From NCBI RefSeq assembly GCF_914484835.1, contig NZ_CAJZAR010000044.1:120256-184255 (forward strand): a DNA stretch of 64,000 nucleotides. The letters are read 5' to 3'. Below the pieces are notes generated by a model. That model was given only the letters and a program-made list of their open reading frames with translations. It made no database searches and had not been told where the DNA came from. The translations under genes were made by a program, and so were the position numbers. The DNA is from Paraburkholderia tropica (GTDB taxonomy: Bacteria > Pseudomonadota > Gammaproteobacteria > Burkholderiales > Burkholderiaceae). Every line of letters begins with the position of its first letter. Positions within the stretch are counted from its first letter, which is position 1. This document shows, piece after piece, positions 25,287 to 34,326 of this stretch.

Positions 25287-26861
25287 ATGCGCGTTCATCG
25301 CCCAGCGCAGATCGCCGCGCCTTGCGCGCGGCGATCACGTGCGTCTCAACCACGTCGTCCGCTTGCATGGCGGAGCGTGCGCCGCGCATTGCCCGAATTT
25401 CGGCTCGTACCCTCGTTTTTTGCGCTGCTGTTAGCGTTGGCGACGCTGTGCGCCGCCGTCTTCGCGCAAACGCCCGCGCGCACGCAACCCGCTGTCGTCG
25501 TGATCACGGTGAACGGCGCGATCGGTCCCGCCAGCGCCGATTTCATCGTGCGCACGCTCGAACGCGCCGCACAGCAGCGCGCCCCGCTCGCGATTCTCCA
25601 GCTCGACACGCCCGGCGGCCTCGACACCTCGATGCGCCAGATCATCAAGGCGATCCTCGCCTCGCCCGTGCCGGTCGCCGCTTACGTCGCGCCCGGCGGC
25701 GCGCGCGCGGCGAGCGCGGGCACCTATATCGTCTATGCGAGCCATATCGCGGCGATGGCGCCGGGCACGAATCTCGGCGCGGCGTCGCCGGTGCAGATCG
25801 GCGTCGGCGGCGCGCCGGGTCCGACGGGCGCGCCCGCCTTGCCCGGCGCGGCCAGCGCGGCCTCGGGCGCCTTGCCCACCGACACGGCCTCGACCGAAAC
25901 CCGCAAGGCGACCCAGGACGCCGCCGCCTATATTCGCGGCCTCGCCCAACTGCGCGGACGCAACGCCGAATGGGGCGAACGCGCCGTGCGCGAAGCCGTG
26001 AGCCTCTCGGCGAGTGAAGCGCTCGCGCAGCACGTGATCGACCTGATCGCGCCGAGCGCCGCCGATCTCGCGCGCGTCGCCGACGGCCGCGTCGTCGCAA
26101 CGGCGGGCGGCATGGTGCGAATCGCGAGCGCGCACGCGCCGCTCGTGAGCTATGCGCCCGACTGGCGCAATCGCTTCCTCTCGATCATCGCCGACCCGAA
26201 CGTCGCGCTGATTCTGCTGACCATCGGCGTCTACGGCCTGTTCTTCGAGTTCGCGAATCCCGGCTTCGTGCTGCCGGGCGTGGCGGGCGCGATCTGCCTG
26301 CTGGTCGGGCTGTTCGCCATGCAGATGCTGCCCGTGAATTACGCGGGGCTCGGCCTCGTGCTGTTCGGGCTCGCGTGTCTCGTCGCCGAAGCGTTCTTGC
26401 CGACCTTCGGCGTGTTGGGCTTCGGCGGCATTGTGGCGTTCGCCATCGGCGCGCTGATGCTGATCGACACGGACGTGCCCGGCTACGGCGTGCCCCTGCC
26501 GCTGATCGCGGGCCTCGCGCTCGGCGGCGCGGCGCTGGTGGCGCTGATGTCGGGCGTCGCACTGCGCGCGCGGCGGCGGCCCGTGGTGACAGGCGCGGAA
26601 GCGATGGTCGGCAGCCGCGGCGAAGTCCTCGACGACGGCCTGCACGCCGACGGCCCAGGCGCAGCGCCAGGCGCCCCGCCCGCGGCGGCGAGCGGCTGGG
26701 CGCGCGTGCGCGGCGAGCGCTGGCGCGTGACGTGCGCCATGTCGCTGGCGGCCGGCACGCCCGTGCGCGTGACCGCGCGCAGCGGCCTCACATTGAGCGT
26801 CGAACCGCTGCGCGACGCGGGCGCGCCATCGCAAACGCCGATACAAGGAGAATCGACATGA
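25287..26861 (+). CDS. nfeD: NfeD-family membrane serine protease (long form)
   Basis: A 524-residue long NfeD protein. A membrane or signal segment is seen at [20 protein letters not shown], followed by a ClpP-class protease domain: [27 protein letters not shown], then the nucleophile Ser in [18 protein letters not shown] and the general-base Lys in [15 protein letters not shown] block of four or five membrane helices follows from [25 protein letters not shown], then a C-terminal OB-fold ([10 protein letters not shown] ... [20 protein letters not shown]). The start is uncertain: an in-frame TTG lies 87 bases upstream. Its stop overlaps the slipin gene (ATGA). NfeD proteases cleave the partner stomatin/slipin and affect membrane-domain organisation. 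Confidence 0.92.
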   Translation: MRVHRPAQIAAPCARRSRASQPRRPLAWRSVRRALPEFRLVPSFFALLLALATLCAAVFAQTPARTQPAVVVITVNGAIGPASADFIVRTLERAAQQRAPLAILQLDTPGGLDTSMRQIIKAILASPVPVAAYVAPGGARAASAGTYIVYASHIAAMAPGTNLGAASPVQIGVGGAPGPTGAPALPGAASAASGALPTDTASTETRKATQDAAAYIRGLAQLRGRNAEWGERAVREAVSLSASEALAQHVIDLIAPSAADLARVADGRVVATAGGMVRIASAHAPLVSYAPDWRNRFLSIIADPNVALILLTIGVYGLFFEFANPGFVLPGVAGAICLLVGLFAMQMLPVNYAGLGLVLFGLACLVAEAFLPTFGVLGFGGIVAFAIGALMLIDTDVPGYGVPLPLIAGLALGGAALVALMSGVALRARRRPVVTGAEAMVGSRGEVLDDGLHADGPGAAPGAPPAAASGWARVRGERWRVTCAMSLAAGTPVRVTARSGLTLSVEPLRDAGAPSQTPIQGEST

Positions 26862-27625
26862 TCGGTTACACGTTTGGGTTTTCGAGCCTGCTGGCCGTGC
26901 TGGTGGTGCTGCTCGTCATTTCGTCGATCCGCATCTTTCGCGAGTACGAACGCGGCGTGGTGTTCATGCTCGGCCGCTTCTGGAAGGTCAAGGGACCGGG
27001 CCTCGTGCTGATCATTCCCGTGGTGCAGCAAGTCGTGCGCATCGATCTGCGCACGGTCGTGTTCGACGTGCCCGCGCAGGACGTGATCACGCGCGACAAC
27101 GTGTCGGTGAAAGTGAACGCCGTGGTGTATTTCCGCGTCGTGGACCCGGAAAAAGCCGTGATTCAGGTCGCGCGCTTTTTCGAAGCCACGAGTCAGCTCG
27201 CGCAGACGACCTTGCGCGCGGTCCTCGGCAAACACGATCTCGACGCGCTGCTGGCCGAACGCGAGCAATTGAACGCCGATATCCAGAAGACGCTCGACGC
27301 GCAAACCGACGCGTGGGGCATCAAGGTATCGACCGTCGAAATCAAGCATGTCGATCTCAACGAAACGATGATCCGCGCGATTGCGCGCCAGGCCGAAGCC
27401 GAACGCGAACGCCGCGCGAAAGTCATTCACGCCGAAGGCGAATTGCAGGCTTCGGAGAAACTCTTGCTGGCCGCGCAACGGCTCGCGCAACAACCGCAGG
27501 CCATGCAATTGCGCTATTTGCAGACGCTCACGACGATTGCCGCCGACAAGAATTCGACCATCGTGTTTCCGTTGCCGGTCGATATTCTGAATGCGGTGAT
27601 CGACCGCATGGGTCCGCCGCGTTAA
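26858..27625 (+). CDS. Slipin (stomatin/prohibitin family) protein
   Basis: A 255-residue SPFH-domain protein. One N-terminal membrane segment ([17 protein letters not shown]) is followed by [14 protein letters not shown] and the SPFH core with VIIPVVQ-type and [23 protein letters not shown] motifs, ending in the coiled-coil [22 protein letters not shown] and the hydrophobic C-terminal [12 protein letters not shown] patch, the known recognition target of the NfeD protease in this family. An AAGGAG lies nine bases before the ATG. It is co-transcribed with nfeD, with which it overlaps. Confidence 0.94.
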   Translation: MIGYTFGFSSLLAVLVVLLVISSIRIFREYERGVVFMLGRFWKVKGPGLVLIIPVVQQVVRIDLRTVVFDVPAQDVITRDNVSVKVNAVVYFRVVDPEKAVIQVARFFEATSQLAQTTLRAVLGKHDLDALLAEREQLNADIQKTLDAQTDAWGIKVSTVEIKHVDLNETMIRAIARQAEAERERRAKVIHAEGELQASEKLLLAAQRLAQQPQAMQLRYLQTLTTIAADKNSTIVFPLPVDILNAVIDRMGPPR

Positions 27626-27704
27626 TGTTGAACGCAGCGGAGCGCGCTTTATTGCATCGCACAGGTTTTATCCGCGCGCGCGTGCGCAAGCATTTCACGC
27701 AGAA

Positions 27705-27724
27705 AGCCCCTGAAAACAGGGGCT
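27705..27724 (+). terminator. Hairpin after the nfeD-slipin operon
   Basis: AGCCCCTG pairs with CAGGGGCT around an AAAA loop, 80 bases after the slipin stop. The plus-strand tail gaaata is not a U-tract, so termination on this strand may need Rho, while the minus strand has a TTTC tail. Confidence 0.5.
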
Positions 27725-27831
27725 GAAATACTGCACCGCAACGAAATGAATTCACGCGCGCGGCGCGTTCGCTAACGCTGGCATGCGCGAGAAATTTCGC
27801 CAATAATGCCCCAACACGCCTTTACAGGACG

Positions 27832-29892
27832 ATGGCGATCATGGATTACAGTCCCGAAGCCATCCGCACGATCGCACTGGTCGGCCACGCCGGATGCGGC
27901 AAGACCTCGCTTGCCGAAGCGCTCCTGCATCGCGGCGGCGCCGTGCACACACCAGGCAGCGTGAGTCGCGGCACCGCGCTCTGCGATTACGACGCGCTCG
28001 AGCGCAAATATCATCACTCGCTCAATTCCACGGTCGCGCATTTTCATCATCAGGACACGCGCGTCTATCTCGTCGATACGCCGGGCTATCCCGACTTCGC
28101 GGGGCTTTCGATCGGCGCGCTGCCAGCCGTCGAAACAGCGGCCATCGTCATCAATGCGCGCAACGGCATTGAAATGACCACGGCCCGCATGATGGATTAC
28201 GCGCAGCGGCGCAAGCTCTGCCGCATGATCGTCGTGAATGGCATCGACGGTGAGAAAGTCGATTTACCCGGTCTGCTCGCGGAGATTCAGGAGCGCTTCG
28301 GCAAAAACTGTCTGCCGATCAATCTGCCCGCAAAAGGCGGCAGCGAAGTGGTGGACTGCTTTTTCAATCCGGCCGGCGAGGCCGATTTTTATGCCGTGGA
28401 CGCGGCGCACAACGCGCTCGTCGATCAGGTGATCGAACTCGATCCCGAACTGATGGAGCTGTATCTCGAACAGGGCGAGGCCATCACGCCCGCGCAGTTG
28501 CACGCGCCATTCGAACGCGCGCTGCGCGAAGGCCATCTGGTGCCGGTGTGTTTCACCTCGGCGGCCACGGGCGCGGGCATCGAGCAATTGCTCGACGTCT
28601 TCGTGCGCCTGCTGCCCAATGTGACCGAAGGCAATCCGCCGCTTTACTATCGCGAGACGTCGAACGGCAAGACGGAAACCGTCCAGCCCGAGCCCGATGC
28701 CGACAAGCACGTGCTCGCGCATGTGTTCAAGATCGTGATGGATCCGTATATCGGCAAGATGGCCGTGTTCCGCATTCATCAGGGCACGGTCGCGCGCGAC
28801 AGCCAGCTTTATATCGGCGATGGCCGCCAGCCGTTCAAGGTCGCGCATTTGTGGCGCTTGCAAGGCAAGGACCATACCGACGTGCCGCGCGCCGGACCCG
28901 GCGATATCTGCGCGGTGGCGAAAGCCGACGGCATCGACTTCGACACCGTGCTGCACGACGCGCCCGAAGACGGCAACGTGCATCTCGTGCCGCTCGAATT
29001 CCCCAATCCGATTTACGGCCTCGCCATCGAACCGGCGCGGCGCGGCAACGAACAGCGCCTCTGGGAAGTGCTGCAAAAGCTCGCCGCCGAAGATCCGTGC
29101 CTCTCGATCAGCCATCCCACGGGCACCAACGAAACCGTCGTGCGCGGGCTCGGCGAACTGCATCTGCGCTATATGCTCGAACGGCTCACCGAGCAGCACA
29201 AACTCGAAGTCATTACGCGGCCGCCCACCATCGCGTGGCGCGAGACCATCGGCGGCAAGGCGGAAGGCCATTGCCGTCACAAGAAACAAACGGGCGGCGC
29301 GGGCCAGTTCGGCGAAGTGATGCTGCGCGTGGAGCCGCTGCCGCGCGGCGCGGGTTTCGAGTTCGTCGATGCCGTGAAAGGCGGCGCGATTCCCACGCAA
29401 TACATTCCCGCCGTGGAAAAAGGCATTCAGCAGGTAATCGACAATGGACCGCTCGCGGGCTTTCCGATGCAGGACGTGCGCGTGACGGTATTCGACGGCA
29501 AGAGCCATCCGGTCGATTCGAAGGAAGTGGCGTTCGTGACGGCGGGACGCAAGGCGTTTATCGATGCCGTTTTGAAGGCGCAGCCCATCGTGCTCGAACC
29601 GATCGTCGATATCGAGGTGATGACGCCCGAGGCGTCGATGGGCGACATCATCGGCGATCTTTCTTCGCGGCGCGGGCAACTGCACGGCACGCGCACCGTG
29701 GGCGGCAATGCGATGGTGATTGCGGGCAAGGTGCCGCTCGCCGAACTCAACGAATATCAATCGCGCCTGAATTCGCTCACCGGCGGCAACGGCAATTACA
29801 GCATTCAATTGAGCCATTACGATCCGGTGCCGCCCGCGCAACAGGACAAACTCGCGGCGCAACACAAGAGCCGTGGCGGTAATGAGGAATAA
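27832..29892 (+). CDS. Elongation factor G-like GTPase with altered G4 motif
   Basis: A 686-residue five-domain EF-G-like protein. The G domain shows G1 GHAGCGKTSL near residue 20 and G3 DTPGYPDF near residue 82, but the guanine-specificity motif G4, normally NKxD, reads NGID (136-139). Domain II begins HVFKIVMDPYIGKMAVFRIHQGTV; domain III is PLEFPNPIYGLAIEP; domain IV has QFGEVMLRVEPLPRGAGFEFVD; domain V includes EVMTPEASMGDIIGDLSSRRGQ. Family members of this kind (EF-G paralogues grouped with mycobacterial FusA2) are distinct from housekeeping EF-G; their role is unclear. It is monocistronic here, with no ribosomal protein neighbours. Confidence 0.9.
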   Translation: MAIMDYSPEAIRTIALVGHAGCGKTSLAEALLHRGGAVHTPGSVSRGTALCDYDALERKYHHSLNSTVAHFHHQDTRVYLVDTPGYPDFAGLSIGALPAVETAAIVINARNGIEMTTARMMDYAQRRKLCRMIVVNGIDGEKVDLPGLLAEIQERFGKNCLPINLPAKGGSEVVDCFFNPAGEADFYAVDAAHNALVDQVIELDPELMELYLEQGEAITPAQLHAPFERALREGHLVPVCFTSAATGAGIEQLLDVFVRLLPNVTEGNPPLYYRETSNGKTETVQPEPDADKHVLAHVFKIVMDPYIGKMAVFRIHQGTVARDSQLYIGDGRQPFKVAHLWRLQGKDHTDVPRAGPGDICAVAKADGIDFDTVLHDAPEDGNVHLVPLEFPNPIYGLAIEPARRGNEQRLWEVLQKLAAEDPCLSISHPTGTNETVVRGLGELHLRYMLERLTEQHKLEVITRPPTIAWRETIGGKAEGHCRHKKQTGGAGQFGEVMLRVEPLPRGAGFEFVDAVKGGAIPTQYIPAVEKGIQQVIDNGPLAGFPMQDVRVTVFDGKSHPVDSKEVAFVTAGRKAFIDAVLKAQPIVLEPIVDIEVMTPEASMGDIIGDLSSRRGQLHGTRTVGGNAMVIAGKVPLAELNEYQSRLNSLTGGNGNYSIQLSHYDPVPPAQQDKLAAQHKSRGGNEE

Positions 29893-29946
29893 CGCGAGGC
29901 ATCAAGCGAGACATAAAGCGCGGAATGAAATAAGGCAACGGCGCGC

Positions 29947-30978
29947 TTAAAATTCGGCGGGCAGATTCTCCTGAAGATAAATGGAAATGGGCGTCTGCAA
30001 GGGCAGGCCCGATGGCGCGCCGCGATTGTAATGGCCGAGAATCGCCTCGACCGCGCGCACCGCTTCCACGAACGGGCTCTGATCGAGCACAGCATCCATC
30101 ACGCCTTCGATCAACAAGGCGCGGCTCACCGGCGTGAGTTCGTGGCCGATCAATACCGTCTGCTGTTCGCGCCTGAGCGCCTTCAACGCGCGCGCGATGC
30201 CGTCGTCGCCGACCGAAATATTGTAGATGCCGCTCAACTCGGGATATTTGCGGAACGCCTCGCGCGTGAGCCGTTCCGTCGAGCGTTCGTCCTCGCGGCT
30301 CTCGACCGTCGCCACCACCTCGCACGCGGGAAAGCGCCGCCGCAGCACGGCGCGAAACGCGCCCTCGCGCTGCTCGTGGCCGAGATAGGTGCGCAGTCCC
30401 GCGATCACCATCACCTGCCCGCCATCGCGACCGACGAAGCGCCCCATCAACTCGCCCGCGATGCGCCCTGCCACACGATTGTCGATGCCCACATAAGCGA
30501 GCCGGCCGCTGTCGGGCAGATCGCTCGCGACCGTCACCACCGGAATCTTCTTCGCGACCGCCGATACCGCATCCACCACGAGCGGATGCTCGTAGGCCAC
30601 GACGATCATCGCGTCAGCCTTTTGCGAGGCGCGTGCGATGACGTTTGCGAGCGAGCGCGGTTCGAGGTCGTCGAAGAACGTCACGCTACACAGCACGCGA
30701 TAAGTCTCGAACGACTTCTGCGCGAGTTCGAATCCTTGCCGAAGCGCCGCGTAATACGGCGAATCGGGCTTCTGCGTGAGGATGGCGATGCGCAGCCAAC
30801 GCACCGACACTTCATGCAGCGCGCGGTCGAGCTTGAGCTTGCGCGCGGCGTCGAGCACGCCCGCTTCCTTCTCGCGCGACACGCCGCCCCGTCCGTTCAA
30901 GACACGCTCGACGGTCGCGTAGCTCACGCCCGCGGCTTTCGCCACATCGTCCATCGTCGGCTTTCGTCTGACGTTCAT
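29947..30978 (-). CDS. LacI-family transcriptional regulator
   Basis: A 343-residue regulator. The N-terminal LacI helix-turn-helix reads PTMDDVAKAAGVSYATVERVLNGRGGVSREK, and the periplasmic-binding-protein-like sensor starts at LRIAILTQKPDSPYYAALRQGFE. The ATG at 30978 gives the canonical LacI start; an upstream in-frame start adds 16 unrelated residues. It diverges from a sugar-type binding protein gene; an 18-bp inverted repeat at 31037-31054 lies between. Ligand is probably the sugar or polyol bound by that protein. Confidence 0.92.
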   Translation of the reverse strand: MNVRRKPTMDDVAKAAGVSYATVERVLNGRGGVSREKEAGVLDAARKLKLDRALHEVSVRWLRIAILTQKPDSPYYAALRQGFELAQKSFETYRVLCSVTFFDDLEPRSLANVIARASQKADAMIVVAYEHPLVVDAVSAVAKKIPVVTVASDLPDSGRLAYVGIDNRVAGRIAGELMGRFVGRDGGQVMVIAGLRTYLGHEQREGAFRAVLRRRFPACEVVATVESREDERSTERLTREAFRKYPELSGIYNISVGDDGIARALKALRREQQTVLIGHELTPVSRALLIEGVMDAVLDQSPFVEAVRAVEAILGHYNRGAPSGLPLQTPISIYLQENLPAEF

Positions 30979-31036
30979 GCACGCCTCGCAACTGCGGAAA
31001 GTGAAATGCGCGAATCGCAATCGCATGCGCCGTGAA

Positions 31037-31054
31037 TTGAGGAAAAGTCCTCAA
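31037..31054. promoter_or_regulatory. Inverted repeat TTGAGGA-N4-TCCTCAA, candidate LacI-family operator
   Basis: Seven-base perfect arms flank a four-base centre, 59 bases upstream of the LacI-family gene and about 165 bases upstream of the binding-protein gene. The 18-bp length fits a LacI-type dimer site. A second weaker palindrome (AGCGCT core) lies near 31065-31070. Confidence 0.5.
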
Positions 31055-31218
31055 GATTCCGTTTGAGCGCTGAGATTGCTTCAACTACATTTTATTCGTC
31101 ATTCGCGAATAGAAGGCGCGCCGATGCACCGGAACAAGCGCCGCGAAGACCGCCGCCGCGCGTACAGGCATGGACGTACGCAAGCGGACCACGACAACTC
31201 ATTCAGGAGACAGTCAAC

Positions 31219-32271
31219 ATGGAGACGACCGGATTCCGTCTGGCCCGGCGCGCGTTCGCCGCGCTCACGGCCGTGGCGCTGGTGAGCGCGTTCGGCGCAT
31301 TCGGCGCGCGCAGCGCCGCCGCCGAGGAACGCTTCGTGATGGTGAGCCACGGCTCGGATTCGAACGCGTGGTGGAACACCGTGAAAAACGGCATGCGCGA
31401 CGCGAGCGAGGATTTCAATGTGCCGGTCGATTATCGCAATCCGCCCGGCGGCGATACCGGCGACATGGTGCGCATTCTCGAACAGGCGTCCGCGCGCAAT
31501 TACGCGGGCGTGATTACCACGGTGCCGAATGTCGAGATGATCAATAAAGGTCTCGCGGGCGTGAAAGCCAAGCATATTCCGCTCATCACGATTAATGGCG
31601 GCCCGCAGGACGGCATGAAAGTGGGCGCGATGCTGCACGTGGGGCAGCCCGAATACGAAGCGGGCAAGGCGGCCGGCGAACGCGCGAAGGCCGCGGGCAT
31701 CCGCAATTTTCTGTGCGTGAATCACGGCGCCGATATTCAGGCGCTCTGGGATCGCTGCAAAGGATTCGCGGATGCGCTCGGCGTCGATTACAAGAAGTCG
31801 ACGCTCGATAGCGGCGAAGACCCCACGCTCATCGCGAGCAAGGTGGCCGCGTGGCTGCGCGCGCATCCCGACACGCAAGCCATTCTCGCGCTCGGCCCCG
31901 ATCAGGCGATGGGCGTGCTGCGCGGCGTGAAGGACGCGGGCAGGAGCGGCAAGATCTATGTGGCGACCTTCGATCTCTCGCCCGACATTCTCAAGGCGAT
32001 CCAGTCGGGCCAGGTGGCCTTCGCGATCGATCAGCAGCCGTATTTGCAGGGTTATCTTTCGGTCGCCGCCATGGCCATCGCCGTGCGCGACAAGACCAGC
32101 GATCCCACGCGTATCGTCGCGGCGCTCAAAAGCGACAAGAAGGTCGCCGCGCGGCTCGACAAATACGGACTGAAGCCTGTGTATACCGGCTCGACCGTGA
32201 GTTCCGGCCCGAGCTTCGTCACGCGCGACAACCTCGCCGTGGTCCAGCAATACGCCGGTTCGTACCGCTGA
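31219..32271 (+). CDS. Orphan sugar ABC transporter substrate-binding protein (RbsB-like)
   Basis: A 350-residue periplasmic binding protein of the ribose/galactose type (Peripla_BP_4). The signal peptide is about residues 1-36, ending SAAAEE. Mature sequence RFVMVSHGSDSNAWWNTVKNGMRDASEDFNV and the DQAMGVLRGVKDAGRSGKIYVATFDLSPDIL hinge and ligand region identify the family. The ATG at 31219 follows a CAGGAGA site by eight bases. No permease or ATPase gene is near; the next gene is a fatty acid desaturase. It may feed a transporter encoded elsewhere or act as a chemosensory ligand-binding protein. Confidence 0.92.
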   Translation: METTGFRLARRAFAALTAVALVSAFGAFGARSAAAEERFVMVSHGSDSNAWWNTVKNGMRDASEDFNVPVDYRNPPGGDTGDMVRILEQASARNYAGVITTVPNVEMINKGLAGVKAKHIPLITINGGPQDGMKVGAMLHVGQPEYEAGKAAGERAKAAGIRNFLCVNHGADIQALWDRCKGFADALGVDYKKSTLDSGEDPTLIASKVAAWLRAHPDTQAILALGPDQAMGVLRGVKDAGRSGKIYVATFDLSPDILKAIQSGQVAFAIDQQPYLQGYLSVAAMAIAVRDKTSDPTRIVAALKSDKKVAARLDKYGLKPVYTGSTVSSGPSFVTRDNLAVVQQYAGSYR

Positions 32272-32302
32272 TGCGCGCACGCTCGATCAAGGGAGCCCAT
32301 TC

Positions 32303-33301
32303 ATGAATATCGACATGCAGTCCTGGTATCGCGTGGACATCGACCGCAAGGCGCTCAAGGAACTCTCCACGCGCTCCGATGCGCGCGGAATCGTGCAGGC
32401 GGGCGGCTTCTTCGCGCTCGTGATCGGCACCGGCGTGCTCGCGTGGTACTCGCTCGGCACGGTCTGGGCCGTGCCCGCCTTCCTGCTCTACGGCACCGTG
32501 TTCGCGTTCAGCGAGGCCGCCGCGCACGAACTCGGGCACGGCACCGCCTTCAAGACGCGCTCGCTCAACGAAGCGGTGTACTGGGTGATCTGCTTCATGT
32601 CCTGGCGCGAGCAGGTGTATAGCCGCTGGCTGCACGCGAAGCATCACACCTATACGCATTTGACCGCCGCGCCCTACAAGGACCCCGAACTCGCGTTCAA
32701 GCGCCCGCTCAGCTATCTGAAACTGGTCACGGATTTTGTGCGCATTTCGCACGGCATTCAGTTTCTCGGCGCGATCGCGCTGCATAGCTTCGGCATCGTC
32801 ACGCAAGGCGCAAAAGAGGTCGTGCCGGAATCCGAATACAGGAAGATGTGCGCGAATTCGCGTGTGTTGCTGGGCTGTTATGTGGCGGTGTTCGTCTGGG
32901 CGATCGCGGCGCATAGCTGGCTGCCGATTCTGTTTCTGTTTGTCGCGCGCGCGTATGGCACGTGGCTGCACGAACTGTGCGCGCTCACGCAGCACACGGG
33001 ACTCAAGGAGAACGTGCTCGATCACCGCGTATCGAGCCGCACGGTCAGGCTCAATCCGCTCGTGCGCTTTCTCTACTGGAACATGAATTACCACATCGAA
33101 CATCACATGTTCCCGACCGTGCCGTTTCATGCGCTTCCGCGTTTTCACGAAGCGGTGGCCGCGCAGATGCCGACGCCGTATGCGGGACTGTGGCCCGCCT
33201 GGCGCGAAATACTCACGATCTTCGCGAAGCAGCAGCGCGATCCCGAGTATGTGGTGGTGCGCGATCTGCCGAGCGGCAAGCGGGGCGATGCGGTGGCGTG
33301 A
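32303..33301 (+). CDS. Membrane fatty acid desaturase
   Basis: A 332-residue integral membrane desaturase with the three histidine boxes: HELGH near residue 75, HAKHH near 113, and HIEHH near 264. Hydrophobic segments surround them. The family introduces double bonds or hydroxyls into acyl chains using a di-iron centre and electrons from a ferredoxin or rubredoxin, none of which is encoded nearby. Box three YHIEHHMFPTVP is the usual FA_desaturase ending. It follows the binding-protein gene by 31 bases with an AAGGGAG site in between, so they are probably one transcript, an unusual partnership. Confidence 0.92.
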   Translation: MNIDMQSWYRVDIDRKALKELSTRSDARGIVQAGGFFALVIGTGVLAWYSLGTVWAVPAFLLYGTVFAFSEAAAHELGHGTAFKTRSLNEAVYWVICFMSWREQVYSRWLHAKHHTYTHLTAAPYKDPELAFKRPLSYLKLVTDFVRISHGIQFLGAIALHSFGIVTQGAKEVVPESEYRKMCANSRVLLGCYVAVFVWAIAAHSWLPILFLFVARAYGTWLHELCALTQHTGLKENVLDHRVSSRTVRLNPLVRFLYWNMNYHIEHHMFPTVPFHALPRFHEAVAAQMPTPYAGLWPAWREILTIFAKQQRDPEYVVVRDLPSGKRGDAVA

Positions 33302-33438
33302 GGATTGGTGCTAACAGACTTTACACGTTGTTACCCGGTGGCATCGGACGAGCGAACGCGCATTCCTTATACTCCCGCGCATTCGCTCTCCACATTGACA
33401 TCGGCCGCCTCGCGCGACGCCGATGCGGGAATCACACC

Positions 33439-34056
33439 ATGCCGATGCTCACCACGAAGTCCGCCTTTCTTGCGACGATTGCCGCCGTCACGACGCTCTC
33501 CCTGACTGCCTGCGTGGCGCCGGGTTATGGGCCGGGCTACGGCTCCGGTTATTCGGGGCAATATGCCCAGCCCGCCTACGCGCAACCGGCCTATGCGCAA
33601 CCGGCGACCGTGCAGCAGCCCGTCTATGCACCGCCGCCGCCGCCCGCGCCTGTCTACGACACGCAGAACGGCGGGCAATATGGCAATCAATACAACACCC
33701 CGTCCGCCGCGCAATATGGCGCACAGTACGGCACGATCACGAATGTGCGTCCGGTCAGCAGCGCGTCGCCGGTGTCGGGCGTGGCGGGCACGGTGGTGGG
33801 CGCGGTACTCGGCGGCGTGATCGGCAATCAGTTCGGACGCGGTCACGGCCGCGACGCGGCGACCGTGATCGGCGCGCTCGGCGGCGCGGTCGCGGGCAAT
33901 CAGATCGGCCAGCAGATGGGCGCGCAAAACACCTCGTATCAGATCGACGTGCAGGTAAGCGACGGTTCGATGCGCGCGTTCAATGTGCCGACGCCCGGCG
34001 ATCTGCGTCCGGGCGACCGCGTGCAGATCAACGGCAGCCAGCTTTCGCGGTATTGA
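33439..34056 (+). CDS. Glycine-zipper 2TM outer-membrane lipoprotein (SlyB-like)
   Basis: A 205-residue predicted lipoprotein. The signal sequence ends in the lipobox LTAC, with the cysteine at about residue 23. Next comes a low-complexity segment rich in Tyr, Pro, Gln and Ala with YAQPAYAQPAYAQPA repeats. A glycine-zipper follows, GTVVGAVLGGVIGNQFGRGHGRDAATVIGALGGAVAGNQIG, typical of SlyB/17-kDa antigen proteins, and a C-terminal basic domain. The ATG at 33439 yields the lipobox at the correct distance. A strong terminator follows at 34087-34115. Confidence 0.88.
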   Translation: MPMLTTKSAFLATIAAVTTLSLTACVAPGYGPGYGSGYSGQYAQPAYAQPAYAQPATVQQPVYAPPPPPAPVYDTQNGGQYGNQYNTPSAAQYGAQYGTITNVRPVSSASPVSGVAGTVVGAVLGGVIGNQFGRGHGRDAATVIGALGGAVAGNQIGQQMGAQNTSYQIDVQVSDGSMRAFNVPTPGDLRPGDRVQINGSQLSRY

Positions 34057-34086
34057 TCGCGGCGGGATGTGAATGGGCCGATAAAA

Positions 34087-34115
34087 GGCGGCGCGTGAAT
34101 CGCGTCGTCTTTTTT
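34087..34115 (+). terminator. Intrinsic terminator after the lipoprotein gene
   Basis: GGCGGCGCG pairs with CGCGTCGTC (two G-U pairs) around TGAAT and is followed by six T residues, 30 bases after the lipoprotein stop. An A-rich run precedes the stem, so it may also act on the opposite strand. Confidence 0.8.
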
Positions 34116-34326
34116 CATTTCATTAATCTGGATGCCGAATTAATTCGGGCGACACACTCAACGCACGACGTTGAATATCGAACGACCGTGATATCGTGCG
34201 CGCCGCTCGCCTGCTCGACCATGTCGGGTGCGTGAGTCGATTACCGTGCGGCGGGCGATATTCCGGTTTTTGGGTGGGTTGCGGGGCTGACCGTTAGTAG
34301 CATTTCAGAGTAAAAACGCGATTGCC

